A stretch of DNA of 64,000 nucleotides from Bradyrhizobium sp. BR 10289 (GTDB lineage: Bacteria > Pseudomonadota > Alphaproteobacteria > Rhizobiales > Xanthobacteraceae), in assembly GCF_019455385.1 (NCBI RefSeq), contig NZ_JACOFR010000013.1, positions 1 through 64,000 of the forward strand, given 5' to 3'. Positions 51,391-59,517 of this stretch are shown one piece after another. Below the pieces are notes generated by a model. That model was not told the DNA's origin. It did no database searches and was given only the letters and a program-made list of their open reading frames with translations. How positions within the stretch are numbered: position 1 is the stretch's first letter; each line of letters starts with the position of its first letter. The translations under genes were made by a program, and so were the position numbers.

Positions 51391-52011
51391 ATGAAGCTTG
51401 CCCTTGTCCTCCCCTTGCTCCTTGCCACCTTCGTCGGCGCTGCCCGGGCCGAGGAGGCCGACGACATCCGCGCAGCCACCAGGGCCGAGGCAGACAGCTT
51501 CAATGCGCGCATGTATGCGGGCCCGCCCGGCGACAAGGCCTATGCCTGCTTCGTCCGCCGCTACGACGCGGACCATCTGGCGCGGCATCCGAAGCAGAAA
51601 GTGGCTTCGATGAAGCTGCTGATCTCCGCGGAGACCGACAAGGAGGACAAGCAGCTGCACAACTCGTTCCGGCTCGCCTTCCGCTATCGCCATCGGCCCG
51701 GCGATTTCCGGTCCGTCGGCTCCTGCAACCACGCCGTCTTCACCGAGAACGGCACCGAAATCCGCCTCGGCTGCGGCGTCGACTGCGAAGGCGGCAGCAT
51801 CGGCGTGGCGCTCGCAAAAGACGACAAGTCGGCCATCATGCGGGTCGACCGGGTCAGGGTCTGGCGGAACGACAAGCCGGATAGCGAGGACGAGGAATCG
51901 CTGGTCGCAGGCAGCGACGACGGGATTTTCCGGCTCGATCGCACCGACATCAGCGAATGCGCTTCACTGGCGACAGATCGCAAGGAACTCGCCGCGCTCC
52001 GCCACAAGTGA
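51391..52011 (+). CDS. Exported protein, function unknown
   Basis: A 206-residue protein. A signal peptide (MKLALVLPLLLATFVGAARA, cleavage near residue 20) is followed by an acidic mature part. Four to five Cys residues (YACFVRRYD, SVGSCNHAV, RLGCGVDCEGG, DISECASL) suggest periplasmic disulfides. No domain is recognised. It is 186 bases from the divergent STM3941-like gene, with the DsrE-like gene 32 bases downstream on the same strand. Confidence 0.7.
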   Translation: MKLALVLPLLLATFVGAARAEEADDIRAATRAEADSFNARMYAGPPGDKAYACFVRRYDADHLARHPKQKVASMKLLISAETDKEDKQLHNSFRLAFRYRHRPGDFRSVGSCNHAVFTENGTEIRLGCGVDCEGGSIGVALAKDDKSAIMRVDRVRVWRNDKPDSEDEESLVAGSDDGIFRLDRTDISECASLATDRKELAALRHK

Positions 52012-52043
52012 TATCTCTCGCCAAAATAGACACGGGAGAAGCC

Positions 52044-52493
52044 ATGAACCGCCGAAACATCCTATGGAGTGCCGTGACGGCTTTGGGCGCAGCGTTTGGC
52101 GCCTCCCGTGCGAAGGCCGCGGCGGAGGCTCCCGCATCAAACAAGCTTAAGGTCGTCTACCATCTCAGCGATGCCGAGAAGGTCAATTTCGTGCTCGGCA
52201 ACATCCAGAACCACCTCGACGGCGTCGGCGGCCCCGAGCACGTCACGATCGCGCTGGTGATTCACGGCCCCGCGCTGAAGGCGTTTCACCGGGCGCAGGC
52301 CAACCCCGACATCAGCAAGCGTATCAGTGATTTCTCCAAGGACGGCGTCGAGCTCGCGGCCTGCGGCAACACGATGAAGGCGCAGAACGTCACGCTGACC
52401 GATCTGCTGCCGGGCTTTGTGAGTGCGGAAAAGGGCGGCGTGGTGCGGCTCGCCGAGCTGCAGTCGCAGGGATATCTGTATCTGCGGCCGTAA
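52044..52493 (+). CDS. DsrE-family protein with Tat-like signal
   Basis: A 149-residue protein. The N-terminus MNRRNILWSAVTALGAAFGA is twin-arginine-like, with cleavage near ASRAKA. The mature domain has the DsrE/TusD-like pattern KLKVVYHLSDAEKVNFVLGN, VTIALVIHGPALKAF, VELAACGNTMKAQ (Cys near 110) and GFVSAEKGGVVRLAELQSQG. Periplasmic DsrE-like proteins are thought to handle sulfur or act as chaperone-like factors; the role here is unknown. The ATG at 52044 follows GGAGAA. Confidence 0.85.
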   Translation: MNRRNILWSAVTALGAAFGASRAKAAAEAPASNKLKVVYHLSDAEKVNFVLGNIQNHLDGVGGPEHVTIALVIHGPALKAFHRAQANPDISKRISDFSKDGVELAACGNTMKAQNVTLTDLLPGFVSAEKGGVVRLAELQSQGYLYLRP

Positions 52494-52516
52494 GGCGCGC
52501 TGCCGCCGCGTTCTCC

Positions 52517-52634
52517 GTAATTGCGAGCGAACCGAAGCAATCCAGCGTCTTTTCCGCGGAGGGACCCTGGATTGCTTCCGCCTTCGCCAAAGGCTTCGGC
52601 GGACAAGTCGTCGCAAGAGCTCCTTGCAATGACG
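52517..52634. repeat. Intergenic palindromic repeat, family 6 (copy 2)
   Basis: The inverted-orientation copy of the 32096-32207 element. It has GTAATTGCGAGCGAACCGAAGC at the left, GGCTTCGGCGGACAAGTCGTC then CCTTGCAATGAC at the right, with GAAGCAATCCAGCG / CTGGATTGCTTCC inside. Confidence 0.8.
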
Positions 52635-52690
52635 GTCAATGTGGCGCCCCCTCCCACTCCCAATTCACTTCCATCCGTACTTGACTCATC

Positions 52691-52734
52691 CATAACTCTA
52701 CGGTTATGCATTAGTCCATAACTTGTGAGTTATG
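52691..52734. promoter_or_regulatory. Two tandem CATAAC-N6-GTTATG operators for the ArsR gene
   Basis: CATAACTCTACGGTTATG (52691-52708) and CATAACTTGTGAGTTATG (52717-52734) are two copies of the same 6+6 inverted repeat, 26 bases apart start to start, immediately upstream of the ArsR coding region. ArsR-family repressors bind palindromes of this kind in their own promoter. Autoregulation is inferred; the sites themselves are plain in the sequence. Confidence 0.65.
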
Positions 52735-52742
52735 GATCTCGC

Positions 52743-53066
52743 ATGCCCGCCGCCACCGACCTACTGTTTCGAACGCTCGCCGACCCGACCCGGCGGGCGA
52801 TCTTCGAACGGCTGTGCCGCGAGGGCGAGCAGACGGTCGGGGCACTGACGGCGCGGTCAGGCGTTTCCCAGCCTGCGGTCTCGAAACATCTGGGCGCGCT
52901 GAAGCAGGCCGGCCTGGTGCGCGACCGGCATGAGGGACGGCAGACGCATTACAGCGCGAGGCCCGGCGCGCTCAATCCGCTGGTCGACTGGACCAGCCAG
53001 ATGGCCGGGTTCTGGCAGAACCGGCTCGATGCGCTGGACGATCTCCTGAAGAGGATGGACCAATGA
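52743..53066 (+). CDS. ArsR-family transcriptional regulator
   Basis: A 107-residue winged-helix repressor with LLFRTLADPTRRAIFERLCR, the recognition helix VGALTARSGVSQPAVSKHLG and the wing region AGLVRDRHEGRQTHY. The usual metal-binding Cys residues of ArsR/SmtB are absent, as is typical of the subgroup paired with an SRPBCC gene. I prefer ATG 52743 because a GTG start at 52725 would lie inside the second operator. It overlaps the next gene by ATGA. Confidence 0.9.
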   Translation: MPAATDLLFRTLADPTRRAIFERLCREGEQTVGALTARSGVSQPAVSKHLGALKQAGLVRDRHEGRQTHYSARPGALNPLVDWTSQMAGFWQNRLDALDDLLKRMDQ

Positions 53067-53482
53067 CCGAAACACGCACCGTCGTCGTCGAGCGCGAATT
53101 CGCCTTCCCGGCCGAGCGGCTGTGGCGCGCGCTGACGCAGCCGCATCTGATCGAAGAATGGCTGATGAAGAACGACTTCAAGCCTGTTGTCGGCCACAGA
53201 TTCAATCTGCGCGGTGAATGGGGCGGCGTGCTGGATTGCGAGGTGCTCACCATCGAGCCGCAGAAGAGCCTCGCCTACACCTGGAATTTTTCGCATGAGG
53301 ACGCCGCGTTCGATCTCAAAAGCGTCGTCACCTTCACGCTGACGCCGACCGGCGCAGGCACGCATCTGCGGGTCGAGCAGGCCGGCTTCAGCCCGACGCA
53401 GAAGCAGGCCTATGGCGGCGCGCATGCCGGCTGGAAGCAGTTTTTCACCAAGCTGGACGAGGTGCTGGCGCGGGCCGAGTAG
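53063..53482 (+). CDS. SRPBCC (AHSA1-like) domain protein
   Basis: A 139-residue START/Bet v 1-like protein. It has VVEREFAFPAERLWRALTQP, LIEEWLMKNDF and a C-terminal helix with GGAHAGWKQFFTKLDEVLAR, matching the AHSA1 family. It probably binds a hydrophobic small ligand. It is coupled to the ArsR gene by an ATGA overlap, an arrangement seen in many proteobacteria. Confidence 0.9.
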   Translation: MTETRTVVVEREFAFPAERLWRALTQPHLIEEWLMKNDFKPVVGHRFNLRGEWGGVLDCEVLTIEPQKSLAYTWNFSHEDAAFDLKSVVTFTLTPTGAGTHLRVEQAGFSPTQKQAYGGAHAGWKQFFTKLDEVLARAE

Positions 53483-53526
53483 CCCGATTGCCAGCGCTCA
53501 TTCGATCATCTCGAGAGGAGGTTTCA

Positions 53527-53745
53527 TTGACCGGGAACATGTGGGTTCGACAAATCCATCGCTGGCTGTCCATCGTCTTCACGCTCGCCGTCATCGCCAA
53601 CATCGTCGCGCTGACGCTGCAGATCCAGGCGGCGTGGATCGGCCTGCTCGCCTTCGTCCCGCTGATCCCGTTGCTCGCGACCGGGCTCTACATGTTCGCC
53701 CTGCCCTATCTCGGCCGCAGCAACGCCGCGCGGCAAGAGGCATGA
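53527..53745 (+). CDS. Small membrane protein
   Basis: A 72-residue protein with two hydrophobic helices (IVFTLAVIANIVALTLQI and IGLLAFVPLIPLLATGLYMF). A perfect AGGAGG (53516-53521) lies 5 bases before a TTG at 53527, so I use TTG as the start; the first ATG, at 53539, is 17 bases from the site. Its stop overlaps the DUF1801 start as ATGA. No family is named. Confidence 0.72.
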   Translation: MTGNMWVRQIHRWLSIVFTLAVIANIVALTLQIQAAWIGLLAFVPLIPLLATGLYMFALPYLGRSNAARQEA

Positions 53746-54188
53746 TGATGAAGAAGGCGGTGAGCGCCAAGAAGGCCGGCGCGACGAAGACGGATGGTGC
53801 TTCGCCCTCCAAGCTGATCGACGGACGGATCAAGGAGCTCGCTGACTGGCGCGGCGAGATGCTGGCGCGGGTCCGCGGCCTGATCAAGGAGGCCGATCCT
53901 GAGGTCGTCGAAGAGTGGAAATGGCGCGGCGTGCCCGTGTGGGAGCACGACGGCATCATCTGCACCGGCGAGACCTACAAGGAGGTCGTCAAGCTGACCT
54001 TTGCCAGGGGCGCGGCGTTGGATGACCCCGCGGGCCTGTTCAATTCGAGTCTCGACGGCAATGTGCGGCGCGCGATCGACATTCGCGAAGGGGAAAAGAT
54101 CAACGAGAAGGCGCTGAAGGCGCTGATCCGCGCGGCGGTGGCGCTGAATGGGGAGAAGAGGAAGCCTGCGAGGAAGCGGCCAGCGTAA
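53742..54188 (+). CDS. DUF1801 family protein
   Basis: A 148-residue protein of the YdhG/DUF1801 fold, with MLARVRGLIKEADPEVVEEW, VWEHDGIICTGETYKEVVKL and ALDDPAGLFNSSLDGNVRRA. It has a Lys-rich N-terminal tail and a basic C-terminus (GEKRKPARKRPA). The family includes iron-chaperone-like frataxin analogues, but no function can be assigned. It is the last gene of the ArsR-SRPBCC-membrane protein operon. Confidence 0.85.
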   Translation: MMMKKAVSAKKAGATKTDGASPSKLIDGRIKELADWRGEMLARVRGLIKEADPEVVEEWKWRGVPVWEHDGIICTGETYKEVVKLTFARGAALDDPAGLFNSSLDGNVRRAIDIREGEKINEKALKALIRAAVALNGEKRKPARKRPA

Positions 54189-54221
54189 ACTAATCGAAGC
54201 GCAGCCGCGAGCGCACTTTCC

Positions 54222-54409
54222 GTCTCCCCTTGTGGGAGAAGGTGGCATAGGCGGCATACGCCGCCGTTCACAGGCACGCCGAAGCGAAGCTTCGGCTATG
54301 GCGCCGGATGAGGGGTCTCTATCAGCACGGGAAGTAGCGGAGAGCTACCCCTCACCCAAGCGAGCTTGGGTCTGCCGGCGTCGCTGCCCTCTCCCACAGG
54401 GGGAGATGG
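54222..54409. repeat. Intergenic palindromic repeat, family 2 (copy 3)
   Basis: GTCTCCCCTTGTGGGAGAAGG at the left and CCCTCTCCCACAGGGGGAGAT at the right, with GGATGAGGGG / CCCCTCACCC inside. It fills the gap between the convergent DUF1801 and SpoVR genes, 54189-54443. Confidence 0.8.
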
Positions 54410-54443
54410 CGCATCGACGTGCATCTCGCTGTATTCTTCCGCC

Positions 54444-55979
54444 TCAGGCCGCCGCCGTGATCGGGCGCGGGCTCACGACGTATTCGCGCAGGACCTTGTC
54501 GCTGGCGTCGACCTCGATCAGCGAGACGTCGTAGGTCCAGAGATCGGCGAGGTGCTGGAGCACGCGCTTGGTATCGGTCTCGTTGAGCTGCGAACCCTTG
54601 ATGACGTGGTGATGCAGAATCAGCCGGCGATCGCCGGAGAGATCGACGTCGACCACCTCGATATTGGCGTCGATGAAGCCGACATCGTGCTGCCGCGCAA
54701 GCTCGCGGCGGACGCGGCGGAAGCCGCGCTCGTCGTGGATGGCATCGACACGGATGCCCGCGCGCTCCTCGGGATCGTCGTGCAGGTGGAACATGCGGAA
54801 GTGCCGCATCAATTTCGGGCTCAGGAACTGGCCGATGAAGCTCTCGTCGCGGTAATTGGCCCAGACGTCGCGCAGCACGCCCATGACGTCGCCCTTGCCG
54901 GCGATATCGGGGAACCACTCGCGATCTTCGTCTTCCGGATTGGTGACGATGCGCTCGATGTCCTGCATCACGGCGAAACCGAGCGCATAGGGGTTGAAGC
55001 CGGAGAAGCGCGGATCGTCGAATTCAGGCTGGAACACCACGTTGGTGTGCGAGCCCAGGAATTCGAGGAAGTTGCCGTCGGTGATACGGCCCTGCTGGTG
55101 CAGCTTGGTCATGATGCGATAGTGGACGTAGGTCGCCGTCCCCTCGTTCATCACCTTGGTCTGGCTCTGCGGATAGAAATATTGCGCGATGTGGCGGACG
55201 ATCCGCAACAGCTCGCGCTGCCAGGGCGCCAGCCGCGGCGCGCTCTTCTCCAGGAAATAGAGCAGGTTTTCCTGCGGCAGGCCGAGCAGCTTGCGGCGCC
55301 GTTCGAGGGAGATCGCCGACCGGGTCTTGGCCGTGCCCTTGGGCACGGTGCGCCAGAGGTCGTTGAAGACTTCTTCCTCGTGCTGGCGGCGGCGCCCTGC
55401 CCGCTTCTCCTCCTCGCGCAAATCCAGCTTCTTCTTGCCGGGATAGCGGTCGATGCCGTGCGACATCAGCGCGTGCGCGGCGTCCAGCGTGCGCTCGACC
55501 TCGACGCGGCCGTAGCGCTCCTCGCACTGCATGACGTAGTTCTTGGCGAAGTCGAGATAGTCGAGAATGCCGTCGGCGTCGGTCCACTGCTTGAACAGAT
55601 AATTGTTCTTGAAGAAGTGGTTGTGGCCGAAGGCGGCGTGCGCGATCACCAGCGTCTGCATCGTCGCCGTGTTCTCCTCCATCAGGTAGGAGATGCAGGG
55701 CGAGGAGTTGATCACGATCTCATAGGCAAGGCCCATCAGCCCCTTGCGGTAGGACGCCTCGTGGTACGCGAACTGCTTGCCGAACGACCAGTGCTTGTAG
55801 AACAGCGGCATGCCGACGGAGGAATAGGCGTCCAGCATCTGCTCGGCGGTGATGACTTCGATCTGGTTCGGATAGACGTCGAGACCGAGATCCTTCAGCG
55901 CCACCTCCTCGCAGGCATCGGTGATGCGCTGCAAGGTGTGGAAATCCCAATCCGCGCCTTCGAACAATCTTTCCGTCAT
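54444..55979 (-). CDS. spoVR: SpoVR family protein
   Basis: A 511-residue SpoVR/YcgB protein. It has the family's DVYPNQIEVITAEQMLDAYS, YKHWSFGKQF, MEENTATMQTLVIAHAAFGH (His-rich region) and NEGTATYVHYRIMTKLHQQG. It is the third gene of the conserved prkA-DUF444-spoVR operon, whose members act together in stress or stationary-phase physiology in enterobacteria. Its start overlaps the DUF444 stop by 4 bases. Biochemical function is unknown. Confidence 0.93.
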   Translation of the reverse strand: MTERLFEGADWDFHTLQRITDACEEVALKDLGLDVYPNQIEVITAEQMLDAYSSVGMPLFYKHWSFGKQFAYHEASYRKGLMGLAYEIVINSSPCISYLMEENTATMQTLVIAHAAFGHNHFFKNNYLFKQWTDADGILDYLDFAKNYVMQCEERYGRVEVERTLDAAHALMSHGIDRYPGKKKLDLREEEKRAGRRRQHEEEVFNDLWRTVPKGTAKTRSAISLERRRKLLGLPQENLLYFLEKSAPRLAPWQRELLRIVRHIAQYFYPQSQTKVMNEGTATYVHYRIMTKLHQQGRITDGNFLEFLGSHTNVVFQPEFDDPRFSGFNPYALGFAVMQDIERIVTNPEDEDREWFPDIAGKGDVMGVLRDVWANYRDESFIGQFLSPKLMRHFRMFHLHDDPEERAGIRVDAIHDERGFRRVRRELARQHDVGFIDANIEVVDVDLSGDRRLILHHHVIKGSQLNETDTKRVLQHLADLWTYDVSLIEVDASDKVLREYVVSPRPITAAA

Positions 55980-57259
55980 GGAGCGGCTTTCTCCTGTACC
56001 GTTTCGCGGCGCTGGAACAAATCGTGGAACACCGGAAAGATCTCACTGCGCTCGCTGACCTTGCGCATCGAGAGCGGGGCCCCGCTGTTGCGCAGGCGAT
56101 CGTAGAGGGTCCAGAGCGAGCTATCGGAGAGATCGAAGGCGCTGCCGCCGGATTCCCCGACTTCGAGATAGGCGAAGAACTGGCAAACCGGCAGGATCTT
56201 GTCGGTCAGCAGCATGCCGGTGAGCTCGCCGTCGGAATAGGAATTGTCGCCATCCGACGCCTGGGCGGCATAGATATTCCAGTCCGACGGATTGAAGCGT
56301 TCGCGCACGATCTCGTGCATCGCCTGCAGCGCGCTACTGACCAGCGTGCCGCCGGAGGCCGGGCCGTAGAAGAAAGTCTGCTCGTCCACCTCTTCGGCGC
56401 GGTCGGTGTGGCGGATGAAGACGATCTCGACATGCTTGTAGCGGCGCTTCAGGAACACGTAGAGCAGCATGTAGAACCGCTTGGCGAGGTCCTTCATGTG
56501 CTCGGACATCGAGCCCGAGACGTCCATCAGGCAGAACATCACCGCCTGCGCGACGGGCTTGGGCACCGTCTCGAAACGGCGGTAGCGGATGTCGAGCGGG
56601 TCGATGAAGGGGATCCGCTTGGTCTTCGCCTTCAGCTTTTCGAGCTGGGCGAGCAGCACGGCGCGCTCGTCCTCGTCGGTGCAGGCGGCGATCGCAGCCT
56701 CCAGCTCCTCCATCTCGTCCTTGCGGGGACGCTTGAGCGCGATGCGGCGGGCGAGCGCGAGCTTCACCGTGCGGCTCACCGAGATATTGGCAGGCGAGCC
56801 GGAGGTGGTGTAGCCGGCGCGCTGGAGGCCTTCACTCTCGGTCTGCGCGATCTTGCGCTTGGCCAGATCCGGCAGCTCGAGATCGTCGAGGAAGAGATCG
56901 ACGAACTCGTCGCGGGAGAGGACGAAGCGGAAGGCATCCTCGCTGTCGCCTTCGCCCGGACCTGAGTCCTTCGCGCTGCCCTGACCCGAGCGCTGGAGAT
57001 AGTCGCCCTCGATGAACTTCTTGTTCCCGGGCAACACCATGTCCCGCGTTCCGCCTTCGCGGCGGAAACGCGGCTCGTGCATACCGTCGAGCGGTATCGT
57101 GACCTCACCACCCTCCAGGACGTCCTTGATATCGCGTTCCTGCGAGGTCTTCTTGACGGCGCCCTGCACCAGGGATTTGGCCCGACGCAAGAACCGCTGG
57201 CGGTTCTCGAGACTCTTGCCGCCTGGATTCAGGCGCCTGTCAATAATGTGAATCGGCAC
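55976..57259 (-). CDS. DUF444 (YeaH) family protein with VWA-like domain
   Basis: A 427-residue YeaH-like protein. The N-terminus reads IIDRRLNPGGKSLENRQRFL. A central segment has EMEELEAAIAACTDEDER. The C-terminal half has a von Willebrand A-like metal site (MFCLMDVSGSMSEHMKDL, DxSxS) and GGTLVSSALQAMHEIV. The start is GTG 57259, 13 bases after prkA; the ATG at about 57271 is out of frame. It is the partner of PrkA and SpoVR in the same operon. Confidence 0.92.
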   Translation of the reverse strand: MPIHIIDRRLNPGGKSLENRQRFLRRAKSLVQGAVKKTSQERDIKDVLEGGEVTIPLDGMHEPRFRREGGTRDMVLPGNKKFIEGDYLQRSGQGSAKDSGPGEGDSEDAFRFVLSRDEFVDLFLDDLELPDLAKRKIAQTESEGLQRAGYTTSGSPANISVSRTVKLALARRIALKRPRKDEMEELEAAIAACTDEDERAVLLAQLEKLKAKTKRIPFIDPLDIRYRRFETVPKPVAQAVMFCLMDVSGSMSEHMKDLAKRFYMLLYVFLKRRYKHVEIVFIRHTDRAEEVDEQTFFYGPASGGTLVSSALQAMHEIVRERFNPSDWNIYAAQASDGDNSYSDGELTGMLLTDKILPVCQFFAYLEVGESGGSAFDLSDSSLWTLYDRLRNSGAPLSMRKVSERSEIFPVFHDLFQRRETVQEKAAP

Positions 57260-57272
57260 TTTTCCATCCGCC

Positions 57273-59216
57273 TCAACCGGCCTGCTTCACGCGCATGTAC
57301 CATTCGACGAGCCGGCGAACCTGACGCTCGGTGTAGCCGCGCTCCACCATGCGTGCGACGAACTCGCCGTGCTTCTTCTCCGTCTCGCCGTCCTTCTTCG
57401 ACCCGAAGGAGATGACCGGAAGCAGGTCCTCGACCTGGGAGAATATCCGCTTTTCGATCACGTCGCGAATCTTCTCGTAGGAGGTCCAGGTCGGATTCTT
57501 GCCGCCGTTCTGGGCCCGCGAGCGTAACGAGAACTTGACGACCTCGTTGCGGAAGTCCTTGGGGTTGGCAATGCCCGCCGGCTTCTCGATTTTCGTCAGT
57601 TCCTGGTTCAAAAGCTCGCGATCCAGCAGCTGGCCGGTATCGGGGTCCTTGAAGTCCTGGTCCTCGATCCATGCATCAGCATAATCGACGTAGCGGTCGA
57701 ACAGGTTCTGGCCGTAATCCGAGTAGGATTCGAGATACGCCTTCTGGATCTCGTTGCCGATGAACTCGGCATAGCGCGGCGCAAGCTCGGCCTTGATGAA
57801 CTCGAGATAGCGCTTCTCGACCTCCTCCGGCAGCTGCTCCCGGCGGATCGACTGCTCCAGCGCGTACATCAGGTGCACGGCGTCGGCGGCGACTTCCTGC
57901 GGATCGTGGTTGAAGGTCGCAGCCAGGATCTTGAAGGCGAAACGGGTCGAGACGCCGTCCATGCCTTCGTCGACACCGGCCGCATCGCGATATTCCTGGA
58001 CGCTGCGGGCTTTCGGATCGGATTCCTTCAGGCTCTCGCCGTCATAGACCCGCATCTTGGCGAACAGGGTGGAGTTCTCGTGCTTGCGCAGGCGCGACAT
58101 CACCGAGAACCGCGCCAACGTTTCGAGAGTCGAAGGGGCGCACGGCGCCGATGCCAGCTCGGAGCCCTGGATCAGCTTCTCGTAGATCTTCTGCTCTTCG
58201 GTGACGCGCAGGCAGTACGGCACCTTGATGACGCAGATGCGGTCGATGAAGGCTTCGTTGTTCTTGTTGGCCTTGAAGCTCGCCCACTCCGCTTCGTTGG
58301 AGTGCGCGAGGATCACGCCGGTGAACGGGATCGCACCGATGTTCTCGGTGCCGATGTAGTTGCCTTCCTGCGTTGCGGTCAGCAACGGATGCAGCATCTT
58401 GATCGGCGCCTTGAACATTTCGACGAACTCGAGCACGCCCTGGTTGGCGCGGTTGAGGCCGCCGGAATAGCTGTAGGCGTCGGGGTCGTTCTGCGCGAAG
58501 GTTTCGAGCTTGCGGATATCGACCTTGCCGACCAGCGAGGAGATGTCCTGGTTGTTCTCGTCGCCGGGCTCGGTCTTGGCGATCGCAATCTGGCGCAGGC
58601 GCGACGGCTGGATCTTGGCGACGCGGAATTGCGAGATATCACCACCGAAAGCTTCGAGTCGCTTGTAGCACCATGGACTCATCAGGCCGGTGAGACGGCG
58701 GCGCGGAATGCCGTATTTCTCTTCCAGCATCGGCCCGAGCTGATCGGGATCGAACAGGCTGAGCGGGCTCTCGAACACCGGCGAGAGTTCATCGCCGGCC
58801 TTGAGCACGTAGATGGGGTGAACTTCCATCAACGACTTCAGCCGCTCGGCAAGCGATGATTTGCCGCCGCCGACCGGCCCGAGCAGATAGAGGATCTGCT
58901 TGCGCTCCTCGAGGCCTTGCGCGGCATGCCGGAAGAAACCGACGATGCGCTCGATGGTTTCTTCCATGCCGTAGAAGCCGGCGAAGGCCGGATATGTCCG
59001 GATGGTGCGGTTCAAAAAAATACGGCCAAGGCGTGGGTCCTTGGCCGTGTCAATCGTCTGGGGCTCACCGATCGCTGCAAGTAGTCGTTCAGCCGCGTTG
59101 GCGTATTTCATGGGATCGCTTCGACACGATTCCAGATATTCCGCCATCGACATGTCGTGCTGGCTTCTCGCCTCGAACGACCGAGCGAAAGCGTTGAATA
59201 GAGAATCGTTGTACAT
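57273..59216 (-). CDS. prkA: PrkA family serine protein kinase
   Basis: A 647-residue PrkA/YeaG protein. The N-terminal AAA-like domain has Walker A GPVGGGKS (113-120) and VILAHSNEAEW, which includes the sensor. The C-terminal PrkA-type kinase region covers about 400-640 with EFIKAELAPRYAEF and YTERQVRRLVEWYMRVK. It is known as a stress-linked protein kinase; targets here are unknown. AGAGGGA precedes the start. An EcfG-type promoter lies about 36 bases upstream. Confidence 0.93.
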   Translation of the reverse strand: MYNDSLFNAFARSFEARSQHDMSMAEYLESCRSDPMKYANAAERLLAAIGEPQTIDTAKDPRLGRIFLNRTIRTYPAFAGFYGMEETIERIVGFFRHAAQGLEERKQILYLLGPVGGGKSSLAERLKSLMEVHPIYVLKAGDELSPVFESPLSLFDPDQLGPMLEEKYGIPRRRLTGLMSPWCYKRLEAFGGDISQFRVAKIQPSRLRQIAIAKTEPGDENNQDISSLVGKVDIRKLETFAQNDPDAYSYSGGLNRANQGVLEFVEMFKAPIKMLHPLLTATQEGNYIGTENIGAIPFTGVILAHSNEAEWASFKANKNNEAFIDRICVIKVPYCLRVTEEQKIYEKLIQGSELASAPCAPSTLETLARFSVMSRLRKHENSTLFAKMRVYDGESLKESDPKARSVQEYRDAAGVDEGMDGVSTRFAFKILAATFNHDPQEVAADAVHLMYALEQSIRREQLPEEVEKRYLEFIKAELAPRYAEFIGNEIQKAYLESYSDYGQNLFDRYVDYADAWIEDQDFKDPDTGQLLDRELLNQELTKIEKPAGIANPKDFRNEVVKFSLRSRAQNGGKNPTWTSYEKIRDVIEKRIFSQVEDLLPVISFGSKKDGETEKKHGEFVARMVERGYTERQVRRLVEWYMRVKQAG

Positions 59217-59251
59217 GATCCCTCTCCGCGTGAAGTTCCGCTACAAGCTGA

Positions 59252-59277
59252 AACGAAAGCAGTTACTGGACCGTTCC
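59252..59277 (-). promoter_or_regulatory. EcfG-type general stress promoter of the prkA operon
   Basis: On the minus strand the sequence reads GGAAC-N17-CGTT (GGAAC at 59277-59273, CGTT at 59255-59252), the consensus of the alphaproteobacterial general stress sigma factor EcfG. The -10 element lies about 36 bases before the prkA ATG, a normal leader length. The match is exact in both boxes. No other exact copy was found upstream of a gene in this window by eye. Confidence 0.7.
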
Positions 59278-59517
59278 TCAGGCCGCTTCTCGAATCAGCG
59301 TGAGCACATGCCGATCATTGGACACCCGGGGGCCGGCTCGACGCAACGCACAACGTAGGCAACCGGGTGAGTTACGAACAGGCACCTGCCTGTTATTTAT
59401 GCGAATCTATGTATATCTTCGCTCATTTCCAGCAAATGTCACTCGGTCGCAACATCCGGGCATTACCGGAGATCGGCCTTTCCGGCGGTGCAGCATAGGC
59501 GTCCGCCGGAGGCAGGT

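Noticed and set aside
246..54409. CRISPR array or insertion sequence as the source of the repeats
   Set aside because: The copies are dispersed, differ in inner sequence, have no regular spacers and encode no transposase.
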